Shown here: positions 15,442 through 22,415 of the stretch, piece after piece
How the letters are laid out: each line of letters begins with the position of its first letter
Position numbering within the stretch: the first letter of the stretch is position 1
Assembly: GCA_965365445.1 (NCBI GenBank)
Contig: CBDUBS010000031.1
Span: 1-28,058, forward strand
From: CBDUBS01 sp965365445
Lineage (GTDB): Bacteria > Bacteroidota > Rhodothermia > Rhodothermales > DASSAV01
Direction: 5' to 3'
DNA: 28,058 nt
Notes under the pieces: generated by a model
What the model was told of the DNA's origin: nothing
What the model saw: only the letters and a program-made list of their open reading frames with translations
The model's database searches: none
Translations under genes and position numbers: made by a program

Positions 15442-18400
15442 TCAGCTATCGGTTGTAACCACCCGGAGCATTTCCAGGATGGTCGTTTCGCCCATTCGTA
15501 CCACTTCCCGGGCCGAGTCGGAGAGGGTTAGCATCCCCTCCTTGACGGCCTGATCCAGAATCTCCTGCTCGTTGATTTGCTTGTCGGCTTCCACGATCAG
15601 ATGGCGAATGGAACGAGAGAAGTACAGCGCTTCGCTGATGGCTCTACGGCCTTTATACCCCGTGCCTTTGCAGGTTTTACACTGCGGGTTGTGGCCCTGC
15701 TTGTAGAAGGTTAGCGAGGAAATATCTTCTTCCGAGAAGCCCATCTTTTCCAGCATCACCGGGTCGGGGTCGTCGTCCACCACCTTGCAGGCGGGGCACA
15801 CCTTCCGGATGAGGCGCTGGGCCACGATCAGGTTGATGGCGTATGCAATCAGGAACGGCTCGACGCCCATTTTGTAGAGCCGGCTGACGGCGCTGGGGGC
15901 GTCGTTGGTGTGCAGCGTGGAAAACGTCAGATGGCCGGTGTTGGCCAGCTTGATGGCCAGCTCCGCCGTCTGCCGGTCGCGCATTTCGCCCACCATCACG
16001 ATGTCGGGGTCGTGGCGGAGGATGGCCCGGAGGGCTTCTTCCAGGCCGAGCTTGTAATTCAGCTTGATCTGCCGGACGCCGGGGATGATGTATTCCACCG
16101 GGTCCTCCACCGTGAGCACGTTCACTTCGGGGGTTACCACCTGGTGTAGAGCGGCCACCAGCGTGGTGCTCTTACCGGAGCCGGTCGGCCCGGTAAGGAT
16201 GACCATGCCGTGGGGCTGCCGTATGGCGTGGTCGAACTTTTCGAGCGCCCCCTTGAGCAGACCGAGTTTCTTGAGGTCGGTGATAACCTTCCGGTCGTCG
16301 AGCACACGAATGACGATGCTTTCGGAACGCAGCTCCTGGCTGACGTTGGCAATCGGGAGTACGGAGACGCGGAACCGGATGAGGACTTCGTCGATCCAGC
16401 GCTGGATGAACCCGTCCTGGGCAGCGTCCCGCTCGAAACGGTCCACGTTGATGGCGTTATCCTTGATGACGGCTAGCAACGCCTCGGGGTGGACCTTTTC
16501 TTCCAGATGCCATAAGCCCAGGCGGCCGTCGATCCGGAAATGGATCTCGATTTTCTTCTCGTTGTTCGGATAGATGTGGATATCCGATGCCCCCTGCCGG
16601 ACGGCCTCGATCAGCGTCGCCTCGAACAGGTTGATGAGCGTGGATCGACTGATTTCCGCTTCGAGCGCCCCCTCGTCGATGAGAGCCGCTTTCTCGTCGT
16701 AGTTGGTCCCGAGATCGTAAGCGCTCTGCTCCGTGGAGATACGCTCCAGATACTCGTTCTTCCGCGGGAAGGCCTCTACGATGGCCGCATGGACGATAGA
16801 CTCCGGAGCGTACCGAAGCTCGAATCGTTCGAGCTTCAGCTTCTGCATGAGCCGATGCACCTCCGGCCGGGTGGGGTCGTGGGTGATGAACACCAGCTTG
16901 ATGGCGCCCGTCTGCTGTTCGAGGTCGCACTCGAAGGGCAGCACCCGCAGCTTCAGCAGCTCGTCGCGGCGCTCTTCGTTGAACGTATCGACCACCGACC
17001 GGGCGAACTCAGGATCCGGAAGCCCCTCGCCGAGCTTTGCCGCCGGGAAGGCGTACACCCGGGCCGCTTCGGCGTAGATGGCCTCCCGGTCTACGCCGCC
17101 GGCTCCGGCCAGCAGCCGCCACAGCGCTTCCTTCGAGTGTTCCTTTTCCTGCCGTTTCTGCGCATCCTGAACCTGGTGCGGGGTAACGATCTCCTTCCGC
17201 AGGAGCATGGCTACCACCCGGTCCCTGGCTTTTATGCCCTCCAGGTTAATGTCGGCGGCGGGCGCTTCGCCGCCTGAATCTACCGAAGGCGTCTCATCGT
17301 CTTCCGGAGGGGCTCCTCCCCCGCTTACGTGTACCGTCGGAGGTTCGGGAGGCAGGTCGATGGCGCTGCCGTCGAAAGAAGCTTCTTCGTTATCCGTATG
17401 CCGGAAGGGGCAGGCCGGCCCGTCGAGCGCGCCGTCCTGTTCATCCCCGATCCGGTCCACGGGCAGCGATGGGCCCGCAACGGTATCCACGAGCACGTCA
17501 TCGCCGGGGCGCATGTCCGCCTCCAGCATCCGCTGCACATCCTCAAAGGAGTACCCTCCGGGCAGAGGGTGCGGAACGTCTCGTTTGGGAGGAGCCGGCT
17601 CCGGCTCGGCCGGCGCCTCGGCAACCGGTTCCTCCGTCTTTTTCGGCTCGGGAGCCGGCAGCTTTGGAGCGGCTACGGGCGGAACGACCGGGGCCGTGCT
17701 CTGAACCGTAGGAGAGGGCGCCTCCACCGTTCGCGGCACGGAAGGAGCGACGGCGGCTTTCGGTACGGGAGCCGGGGCGCCGGCAGGCGCAGGCGACTCG
17801 ATGCGTTCGGCGATGCCCGCCTCCGGAGCGTACCGCAACTCCACCTCGATACCCAGCATGTGCACGAACGCATCCACCTCCGGGTTGGACGGATCGGAAG
17901 TGGCAAACACGAGCCGGTGCTGCCGGGTGGCGGGGTCCATCATGAACTCGTACGGCAACAGCCCCAGGCGGAACATCTCCTTGCCGACGCCTGCCGGGAA
18001 TAACCCTCTGACGGCTTCCACGAGGTCGTCGGTGGGTTTCTTGGCGCTGATGTGCGCCGTTGTGAAACCCTGGACCCGGGCGGCTTCCGCCAACACGGCG
18101 TCGCGGTCGATGGCCTGAACCGAAAGCAAATGCCGCCACAGGGAGAGTTCGGGCTGCCTGGCCTGTTGACGGAGCGCTACGAGCGCCTGCGGCATCGAAA
18201 CGACGCCTTCCTGCAGCAACGACATCACCACGGCGTCGCGGGTGAGGGCGTCGAGCGGCGATCCTACCGGGGGCTGTGCGGAAGGCGCAGCGGCCGGAGC
18301 GGCGGCTTTCTCCGCGCCGGTAGAGGGCGGCGTATCCTGCGCTTTCGGCGCTGCCGGGCGGCGTTCTTCGGTCGGGCGACCGGGGGAGTCCGGCTCCGGC

Positions 18401-18597
18401 ATTCCCCGCAGGCCATACTTCAGGTAGGGCGATGCTCCGGGCGTCATTTCTCCCGAACCCTTGCGCTCTACGGGGGCCTGTCCGTGCGTCCGACCGCTCC
18501 CGTACGGCGTTTGCCCGCCCGGGGGCTGCGGACGGCTTTCCGGTTCGTCCTCTTTCTGCTGTCGCCTGAATAGGCCTCCGAATAATCCGCTACTCAT
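15442..18597 (-). CDS. pilB: Type IV pilus extension ATPase PilB, extended with duplicated N-terminal domain
   Basis: PilB hexamers drive pilin polymerisation at the inner membrane. The C-terminal half is textbook: ASDIHIYPN near residue 670, Walker A GPTGSGKST (about 802-810), TVEDPVEY (Asp-box), Walker B DIVMVGEMRD, STLHT (His-box) and paired zinc-binding cysteines CPAC (about 934) and CKTC (about 973). The protein is 1051 residues, nearly twice the usual 560-580. The extra length is a Pro/Gly-rich start (1-112), a first MshEN/T2SSE_N-like domain (about 115-270), a Pro/Ala/Glu-rich linker (about 270-450) and a second such domain (about 455-625). The two domains share helix and strand wording: LAEAARV/YAEAARV, VFATSDPSNPEV/VFITHDPTRPEV, ELRYAPE/ELRYAPE. 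Neither keeps the RLG start of c-di-GMP-binding MshEN. It lies between pilC (98 bp) and the minor pilin-like cassettes (21 bp). Confidence 0.95.
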   Translation of the reverse strand: MSSGLFGGLFRRQQKEDEPESRPQPPGGQTPYGSGRTHGQAPVERKGSGEMTPGASPYLKYGLRGMPEPDSPGRPTEERRPAAPKAQDTPPSTGAEKAAAPAAAPSAQPPVGSPLDALTRDAVVMSLLQEGVVSMPQALVALRQQARQPELSLWRHLLSVQAIDRDAVLAEAARVQGFTTAHISAKKPTDDLVEAVRGLFPAGVGKEMFRLGLLPYEFMMDPATRQHRLVFATSDPSNPEVDAFVHMLGIEVELRYAPEAGIAERIESPAPAGAPAPVPKAAVAPSVPRTVEAPSPTVQSTAPVVPPVAAPKLPAPEPKKTEEPVAEAPAEPEPAPPKRDVPHPLPGGYSFEDVQRMLEADMRPGDDVLVDTVAGPSLPVDRIGDEQDGALDGPACPFRHTDNEEASFDGSAIDLPPEPPTVHVSGGGAPPEDDETPSVDSGGEAPAADINLEGIKARDRVVAMLLRKEIVTPHQVQDAQKRQEKEHSKEALWRLLAGAGGVDREAIYAEAARVYAFPAAKLGEGLPDPEFARSVVDTFNEERRDELLKLRVLPFECDLEQQTGAIKLVFITHDPTRPEVHRLMQKLKLERFELRYAPESIVHAAIVEAFPRKNEYLERISTEQSAYDLGTNYDEKAALIDEGALEAEISRSTLINLFEATLIEAVRQGASDIHIYPNNEKKIEIHFRIDGRLGLWHLEEKVHPEALLAVIKDNAINVDRFERDAAQDGFIQRWIDEVLIRFRVSVLPIANVSQELRSESIVIRVLDDRKVITDLKKLGLLKGALEKFDHAIRQPHGMVILTGPTGSGKSTTLVAALHQVVTPEVNVLTVEDPVEYIIPGVRQIKLNYKLGLEEALRAILRHDPDIVMVGEMRDRQTAELAIKLANTGHLTFSTLHTNDAPSAVSRLYKMGVEPFLIAYAINLIVAQRLIRKVCPACKVVDDDPDPVMLEKMGFSEEDISSLTFYKQGHNPQCKTCKGTGYKGRRAISEALYFSRSIRHLIVEADKQINEQEILDQAVKEGMLTLSDSAREVVRMGETTILEMLRVVTTDS

Positions 18598-18695
18598 AGG
18601 ACTCTCGGTCTAAAAGGAACCGCACAGACAGCTTCCAACCGGCCTGAAAGTGCTCGCATGTCGTTCACCCCATCACGTTATCGCCGTTCCGAATT

Positions 18696-20051
18696 TTACA
18701 TGCCCATCATGTCCGTGGACGAAGGCTGTACCAGGGCAATCTCCGACGAAATCAGCGTCAGGAAGATGATGGCGATCGTGATGATGAGCGCCACGCCCGT
18801 CTGGATGCTTTCCACCGTCGTCTTCAGCTTGAGGGCGGTTTCCTTCTCGTAGTAATCCGCCATCTGCTCCGCGCTTTTCCGCACGTTGCCTGTTTCGGCG
18901 CCGCTGCGGAAGCGGGCAATGGCCATCTGCGTAAATACGCCGCTTGCTTCCATGGAGCGCACCAGGTCCGCTCCTTGCGCCACCATCATCGGCACCGTTA
19001 CGGTCTTCACCTGGTGTTCCATGTACGAGTTGCCGCACGCTTCGGCGGCGATTTTGATGACGCCGATGTTTTCGCCGGCTCCGGAGTACAGAATGGCGAA
19101 CACCCGGCAGAAAATTTCGATGTTCAGCTTGTGCAGCAGCGCCCCGATCACCGGGATGCGGATCAGGTACTTATCCAGCAGGAAGCGGCCCTTCGTGGAG
19201 CGCGCAAAGGCGATGAAGCCGCCGATGGACAGGGCGATAGCCAGCAACACCCAGCCATAGTTGGCGTCCAGCCAGTACGAGAACTCGAGCGTCCTGGCCG
19301 TCATGGTGGGCAGCTCCATGTTGAGATCGGCAAAGAGGCCGGCAGTCTGCGGAAAGATGTACCACACGTACCAGATGAGGGCGGCCATGAGTACAGCCAT
19401 CGTGATGGCCGGGGTAATCATGGCGCTTTTGATGCTTTTCCGGAATTCGTTCTGGCGCTCCAGAAACCGCGCCGTGGCTTCGTAGATGTCGGCCACGTTG
19501 CCGCTCTTGGAGGCGATGCCGAGCATATACGCGGTGAACTTGCCCAGCATGTGCTGGTGCTTCATGAACGCCTGCTGGGCATCCATACCGCCTTTGAGGT
19601 CGGCGTTGAGGTCGCGGATGACCTGGCGCAGCGATTTGCTCGAAACGTCGTTGACGAGCAGGTTGAGCACTTCGTCGAAGGGCAGTTTTTCGCGGAGCAG
19701 GTTGGCCGAGAGGCGCACGAACATGATCATGTCGGTGCGCGGCGGCTTGGTCTGGAAGTTGAGCAGCTTCTTCTCGACCTTGACGACCTCCAGGCCCATC
19801 TTGCGGAGGGCCGTCGCCACCTCTTCGGCGGAGAAGGCTTTCTGCTCCCCTTTGATGATCTGGCCGTTGGGGTGCTTTACCCGGTACAGAAACACGCGCC
19901 GCTCCTCGACATCGCGGGTGCGGAACTGGTGCTTTTCCGAGAGGGATTTGATCTTGTTCTGCGCGCCCCGCAGCGAAGGGGCGAACACGGTGCCCTGCAC
20001 CGGCTGCCCCGCGAGGCTCAGTCCACTGAAGCGGTATTCTTTTACGGCCAT
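18696..20051 (-). CDS. pilC: Type IV pilus inner-membrane platform protein PilC
   Basis: PilC (GspF family) is the membrane platform on which PilB and PilT act. The 451-residue protein has two GspF domains: one at about 110-235 (FVRLSANLLREKLPFDEVLNLL, partly quoted; FMKHQHMLGKFTAYMLGIASKSGNV region) and one at about 315-440 (FCRVFAILYSGAGENIGVI; FRSGAETGNVRKSAEQMADYYE, both partial). Each ends with a membrane stretch, and there is a third near 265-290. Before them lie two copies of the short PilC/GspF N-terminal domain: residues 6-50 (YRFSGLSLAGQPVQGTVFAP) and 56-98 (YRVKHPNGQIIKGEQKAFSA), where most family members have one. Translation starts at ATG 20051 with only a weak ribosome site. It sits between pilB (98 bp downstream) and the repeat-containing gap after the pilin gene. 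Confidence 0.95.
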   Translation of the reverse strand: MAVKEYRFSGLSLAGQPVQGTVFAPSLRGAQNKIKSLSEKHQFRTRDVEERRVFLYRVKHPNGQIIKGEQKAFSAEEVATALRKMGLEVVKVEKKLLNFQTKPPRTDMIMFVRLSANLLREKLPFDEVLNLLVNDVSSKSLRQVIRDLNADLKGGMDAQQAFMKHQHMLGKFTAYMLGIASKSGNVADIYEATARFLERQNEFRKSIKSAMITPAITMAVLMAALIWYVWYIFPQTAGLFADLNMELPTMTARTLEFSYWLDANYGWVLLAIALSIGGFIAFARSTKGRFLLDKYLIRIPVIGALLHKLNIEIFCRVFAILYSGAGENIGVIKIAAEACGNSYMEHQVKTVTVPMMVAQGADLVRSMEASGVFTQMAIARFRSGAETGNVRKSAEQMADYYEKETALKLKTTVESIQTGVALIITIAIIFLTLISSEIALVQPSSTDMMGM

Positions 20052-20159
20052 GGCTTGCGCGCCGTTTTAATGGTATTCTGAAAAACGTACTGACTCGGTC
20101 CTTCTTCATTGCGAGGCGGGAGGTGTTTTGTGCTTTTATCGAGCTTACTGCTAGCCCTG

Positions 20160-20208
20160 AAAAACACCCTCCGGCCCTACGGGCCACCTCCCTCGAGGGA
20201 GGGGTTGT
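20160..20208. repeat. REP-like palindromic repeat, copy 1
   Basis: A roughly 48-bp unit contains AAAACACCCTCCGGCC, a small GGCCCTACGGGCC hairpin and the palindrome CCTCCCTCGAGGGAGG. A near copy in the same direction lies at 20317-20363. Such units are typical of dispersed intergenic REP-type repeats in GC-rich genomes. Confidence 0.75.
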
Positions 20209-20260
20209 GTTGTGCCGGCCATTGAGCAAAGAAACAAGTTCGACCTTAACTGCGCCGCCT

Positions 20261-20296
20261 GGCGGGACTCCCCGCGAAGCGGGGTGGGGGTGTTTC
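20261..20296. repeat. Related repeat unit, inverted arrangement
   Basis: This unit reads GGCGGGACTCCCCGCGAAGC then GGGGTGGGGGTGTTT, with a CCCCGC-GAA-GCGGGG hairpin. Its GGGTGTTT end mirrors the AAAACACCC end of the two flanking copies, so the three look like a head-to-tail/inverted cluster of two subfamilies. Confidence 0.6.
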
Positions 20297-20316
20297 TCTA
20301 CAACTCTCGGTTGAGC

Positions 20317-20363
20317 AAAACACCCTCCGGCCTTCGGGCTGCGTCCCTCGAGGGAGGGGTGGT
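20317..20363. repeat. REP-like palindromic repeat, copy 2
   Basis: It repeats copy 1 with few changes (GGCCTTCGGGCTGCGTCC in place of GGCCCTACGGGCCACCTCC) and keeps AAAACACCCTCCGGCC and CCCTCGAGGGAGGGG. TTGAGCAAA precedes both this copy and the inverted unit's left flank (20222 region). Confidence 0.75.
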
Positions 20364-20371
20364 AAAGAGAA

Positions 20372-20417
20372 TCGGCGGCACTCCCGCTTGCAATGTGTTC
20401 GCCTGGAGTGCCGCCGA
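20372..20417 (-). terminator. Hairpin downstream of the pilin gene
   Basis: TCGGCGGCACTCC (20372-20384) and GGAGTGCCGCCGA (20405-20417) form a perfect 13-bp stem with a 20-nt loop, 73 bp past the pilin stop. On the minus strand it is followed by TTCTCTTTACC, a modest T-rich stretch. It could terminate most pilin transcripts and leave low read-through into pilC and pilB, giving the high pilin-to-motor ratio pili need. Confidence 0.55.
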
Positions 20418-20489
20418 CCATCCTGTTTGCGCACCGTTCCGGCTGCTCGGCGGCCGGCGGGCGGTTAGCCCTGGTGAACCGTTACGTCA

Positions 20490-20942
20490 TCAGCTGCCGG
20501 AGGTGTAGCTCCAGCTAATGTCGGCGTTGGTCGTTCCGGTGCCTTTGATCGCTACCGTAGCCAGCGACGTTGCCTCGCAGGCGCCATTGACGCGCTTGAA
20601 AATCGTCAGCGTGGCGCCTGCGGCGGCTCCAGTGAGGGTATAGCACCCGTTTACGGTCTCGTATTTGTTGGCATCGGTACCTGCGTCTTTCGTCATATCG
20701 ATGCCAATGGCATTCATGGTTACGCCGGCGAAGTCGGCGGCGGTGCCGTTGTCGCCGCCGCCAAAAGCAACGGGTTTCAGCTTCCAGGCCTGCACGTCGG
20801 AAACGATGCGCATGGCGTCGGAGATGGCTGCATCCTGCGTAGCTTTGTTCTTGCCTTCGGAGAACGCCTGGATACCAGCGACGACGGCGATGCCGACGAT
20901 CACGATGCCGAGGACGAGGAGAAGAAGTTGTTGTTGACCCAT
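20490..20942 (-). CDS. Major type IV pilin (non-canonical, MGQQQ-type)
   Basis: The 150-residue protein has a two-residue leader (MG) followed by QQQLLLLVLGIVIVGIAVVA and a continuing amphipathic helix, the form of a pilin N-terminus. A small globular domain follows with two Cys (NGCYTLT and NGACEAT, residues about 107 and 124) that could form a disulfide. Cleavage after Gly2 by a prepilin peptidase is the likely maturation step. Position 5 of the mature protein is Leu instead of the Glu seen in type IVa pilins. An AGGAGG 7 nt before ATG 20942 is one of the best ribosome sites in the window, in line with high expression. It stands first in the locus, upstream of pilC. Its role as the main subunit is inferred from size, position and ribosome site. 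Confidence 0.82.
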   Translation of the reverse strand: MGQQQLLLLVLGIVIVGIAVVAGIQAFSEGKNKATQDAAISDAMRIVSDVQAWKLKPVAFGGGDNGTAADFAGVTMNAIGIDMTKDAGTDANKYETVNGCYTLTGAAAGATLTIFKRVNGACEATSLATVAIKGTGTTNADISWSYTSGS

Positions 20943-21000
20943 GGTAGAGCCTCCTGTGGTTGATTAGAGAAGAACGGGTTGTTTGCTGGTGATTACGGAG

Positions 21001-21077
21001 AAAAACGAAGGGCCTACCCCCATACGGCCTCCACCTGGCCGTTGTATGGCGAGCAGGCCCTCCGAGGCCTCCGTATG
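21001..21077 (-). promoter_or_regulatory. Structured leader of the pilin mRNA, possible switch
   Basis: Within the 5' leader CATACGG (minus strand, 21077-21071) can pair with CCGTATG (21027-21021). Alternatively the nearer CCATAC...GGCC (21049-21037, three-base bulge) can pair with GGCCGTATGG (21029-21020). Both helices use the same downstream strand, so they exclude each other. Five T follow at 21005-21001 about 60 nt before the start codon. No known riboswitch class was recognised. Confidence 0.4.
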
Positions 21078-21135
21078 TTGTTGCGGTTTATCCGGACCAG
21101 CTACTCCGGCAAACCGGCCGCATCCGAGCGGCGTC

Positions 21136-21181
21136 TAAAGTTACCCGGTCTGTAGTATCGGCGGCCAAAGCCGCCCCTTAA
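21136..21181 (-). promoter_or_regulatory. Promoter region of the pilin gene (two candidate forms)
   Basis: On the minus strand TTAA, 15 nt, then GCCGATAC followed by TA (21181-21153) repeats the arrangement seen before pilT and resembles a sigma-28-type promoter. Overlapping it, TTTG (21169-21166), 22 nt, then TAACTTTA (21143-21136) resembles the Bacteroidota TTTG/TAnnTTTG promoter. Either would give a 5' leader near 190-205 nt. Confidence 0.35.
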
Positions 21182-21211
21182 CAGGCAAGCCCCCGGGTAG
21201 GTTATTTTCTT

Positions 21212-21466
21212 TCAGGACTTACGTTCGGGATGCACGCGCCTCCCGGTTACTTCTTCTCGGATCTGGACTCCGTCCGAGGTGAACACCAGCGCACGATGCC
21301 TGCCTCGCAGCAGGTCGGTTACCATACGGAGCACGTACTGCGCCTGGGCCGCCGAGAGCTCGCGTTCCTTACGGTGGCGAGCGTGCGGTACGGCGGCGGC
21401 CGGCTCGTTTGGCTCCATGGTTTCTGATTTTCGTTCAGGGCGGTTTTCGAATGCCGACTGCTCCAT
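21212..21466 (-). CDS. Small hypothetical protein
   Basis: This 84-residue product is not recognised. The first half is charged and disordered-looking (ENRPERKSETMEPNEPAA); the second half could form a helix (LSAAQAQYVLRMVTDLLRGR) and a short strand pair (ALVFTSDGVQIREE). ATG 21466 is preceded by GAGG at very short spacing; a GTG at 21478 and an ATG at 21418 are alternatives. It ends just before the pilin promoter region, on the same strand, and no other gene overlaps it. It may be a genuine small gene linked to the pilus locus, or a chance frame. Confidence 0.45.
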   Translation of the reverse strand: MEQSAFENRPERKSETMEPNEPAAAVPHARHRKERELSAAQAQYVLRMVTDLLRGRHRALVFTSDGVQIREEVTGRRVHPERKS

Positions 21467-21917
21467 ATCCTCGATCACAGTTATTAGTAACGTCGTTTTT
21501 GATTTTTATCGCGTTTCGTTTTCCGGCCGCGTTCTGCGTGGCGCACGCTCGCTCCGTTGTAAACGCCGCCGTAGCATCCGGCGTGCCACGTTTCCCAACG
21601 ATGCTCCGCCGAGGGCTCCGGAAAAGGAAACGGTCCACATGGAATGCGGAGGGAGGCGTTTCACCACGAGAAAAAATGCAGACTACCGGAACGGCGAGAT
21701 GCCGGATGAGGGCGGAGAAGGGAAGTTGTTTCGATAGGAAATCGGCGGAGGCAAGAATTACCCACCCGGAACCGGCCCGGCAAATTGTAACGTTTCGCCG
21801 TGACTTTCCTTTTTTTGCGACGAACGCATACCTGAAGGGCTACTGCGCGTACAGAATGGATCATCCCGGTCATACGGACCGGCCAGGTATTCGTCACCCC
21901 AACCCGATATTTGCCTT
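21467..21917. other. Intergenic stretch between divergent genes
   Basis: This 451-bp stretch lies between the small minus-strand gene and the plus-strand DUF4342 gene and has a lower GC content by eye. Frames crossing it are unlike the neighbouring proteins in composition. It should hold divergent promoters, but no convincing box, repeat or RNA gene was seen. Confidence 0.5.
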
Positions 21918-22238
21918 ATGGAAGATCAGAAAAAGCAGCCCGTATTTCTGCAGGAAGTGAAGGTTCGCGGCAACCAGCTCGTCGATAAAGTGCGCGAGAT
22001 CATCGAGGAGGGCAACGCCCGCCGCGTCATCATCAAAAAAGACAACCGGACGGTGCTGGAATTTCCCCTGTCCGTCGGCGTAGGTGGAGCTACGGCAGCC
22101 ATTTTCCTGGCCCCGACGCTGGCGGCCGTGGGTGCGTTCGCCGCGCTGGTCACGGACGTACAGATCGTCATCGAGCGGACGGAGGAGCACAAACCGGATG
22201 ATTTGATCGTGCCTCCCGACCAGGGCTCCGACTTCTGA
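21918..22238 (+). CDS. DUF4342 family protein
   Basis: The 106-residue protein has the pattern of DUF4342: an N-terminal helix (QLVDKVREIIEEGNARRVII), a two-stranded stretch RVIIKKDNRTVLEFPLSVGV (overlapping the former), a hydrophobic hairpin GATAAIFLAPTLAAVGAFAALV (partly quoted) and a final strand VQIVIERTEE. In this family the hydrophobic part may embed in the membrane; no function is known. The C-terminus (KPDDLIVPPDQGSDF) is acidic. ATG 21918 has no good Shine-Dalgarno, common in this phylum. It stands alone on the plus strand and is followed by a hairpin. Confidence 0.82.
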   Translation: MEDQKKQPVFLQEVKVRGNQLVDKVREIIEEGNARRVIIKKDNRTVLEFPLSVGVGGATAAIFLAPTLAAVGAFAALVTDVQIVIERTEEHKPDDLIVPPDQGSDF

Positions 22239-22272
22239 CGTTTCCAGTCCGGGGCAGGTTAGCAGCGCACGC

Positions 22273-22298
22273 GGGGTCGGCTTACCGAGGCCGGCCCC
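22273..22298 (+). terminator. Hairpin after the DUF4342 gene
   Basis: GGGGTCGGC (22273-22281) and GCCGGCCCC (22290-22298) form a 9-bp stem with one G-T wobble and an 8-nt loop, 35 bp past the stop. The following CTTGCGTATATT is only mildly T-rich. Confidence 0.5.
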
Positions 22299-22415
22299 CT
22301 TGCGTATATTGGGTGCAGAAACCTGTTGCTGTAGCCGCGTGGTTTTCCACTGCGGCGCAGGAATCACGTCAACGGTTCATCCATCGATTCCGGTTGTTGT
22401 GCACCCAGCGTTAAT

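Noticed and set aside
19171..20421. Minus-strand frame of 416 codons overlapping pilC and the repeats
   Set aside because: It is a shadow of pilC in another frame, and its N-terminal part (HPSLEGRSPKAGGCF) is only the REP-like repeat translated.
21108..21115. GGCAAACC on the plus strand, as in GEMM (c-di-GMP-I) riboswitches
   Set aside because: The required GACGCAAAGCC-type second half and tetraloop receptor are absent, and no plus-strand gene follows within range; the pilin is on the other strand.
21409..21960. Plus-strand frame of 183 codons running into the DUF4342 gene
   Set aside because: It overlaps a recognised gene in another frame, has mixed composition and matches nothing.
22311..22406. 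Inverted repeat GGGTGCA/TGCACCC upstream of the dehydratase gene
   Set aside because: Arms are only 7 bp and about 80 bp apart, with no further pairing; chance is likely.
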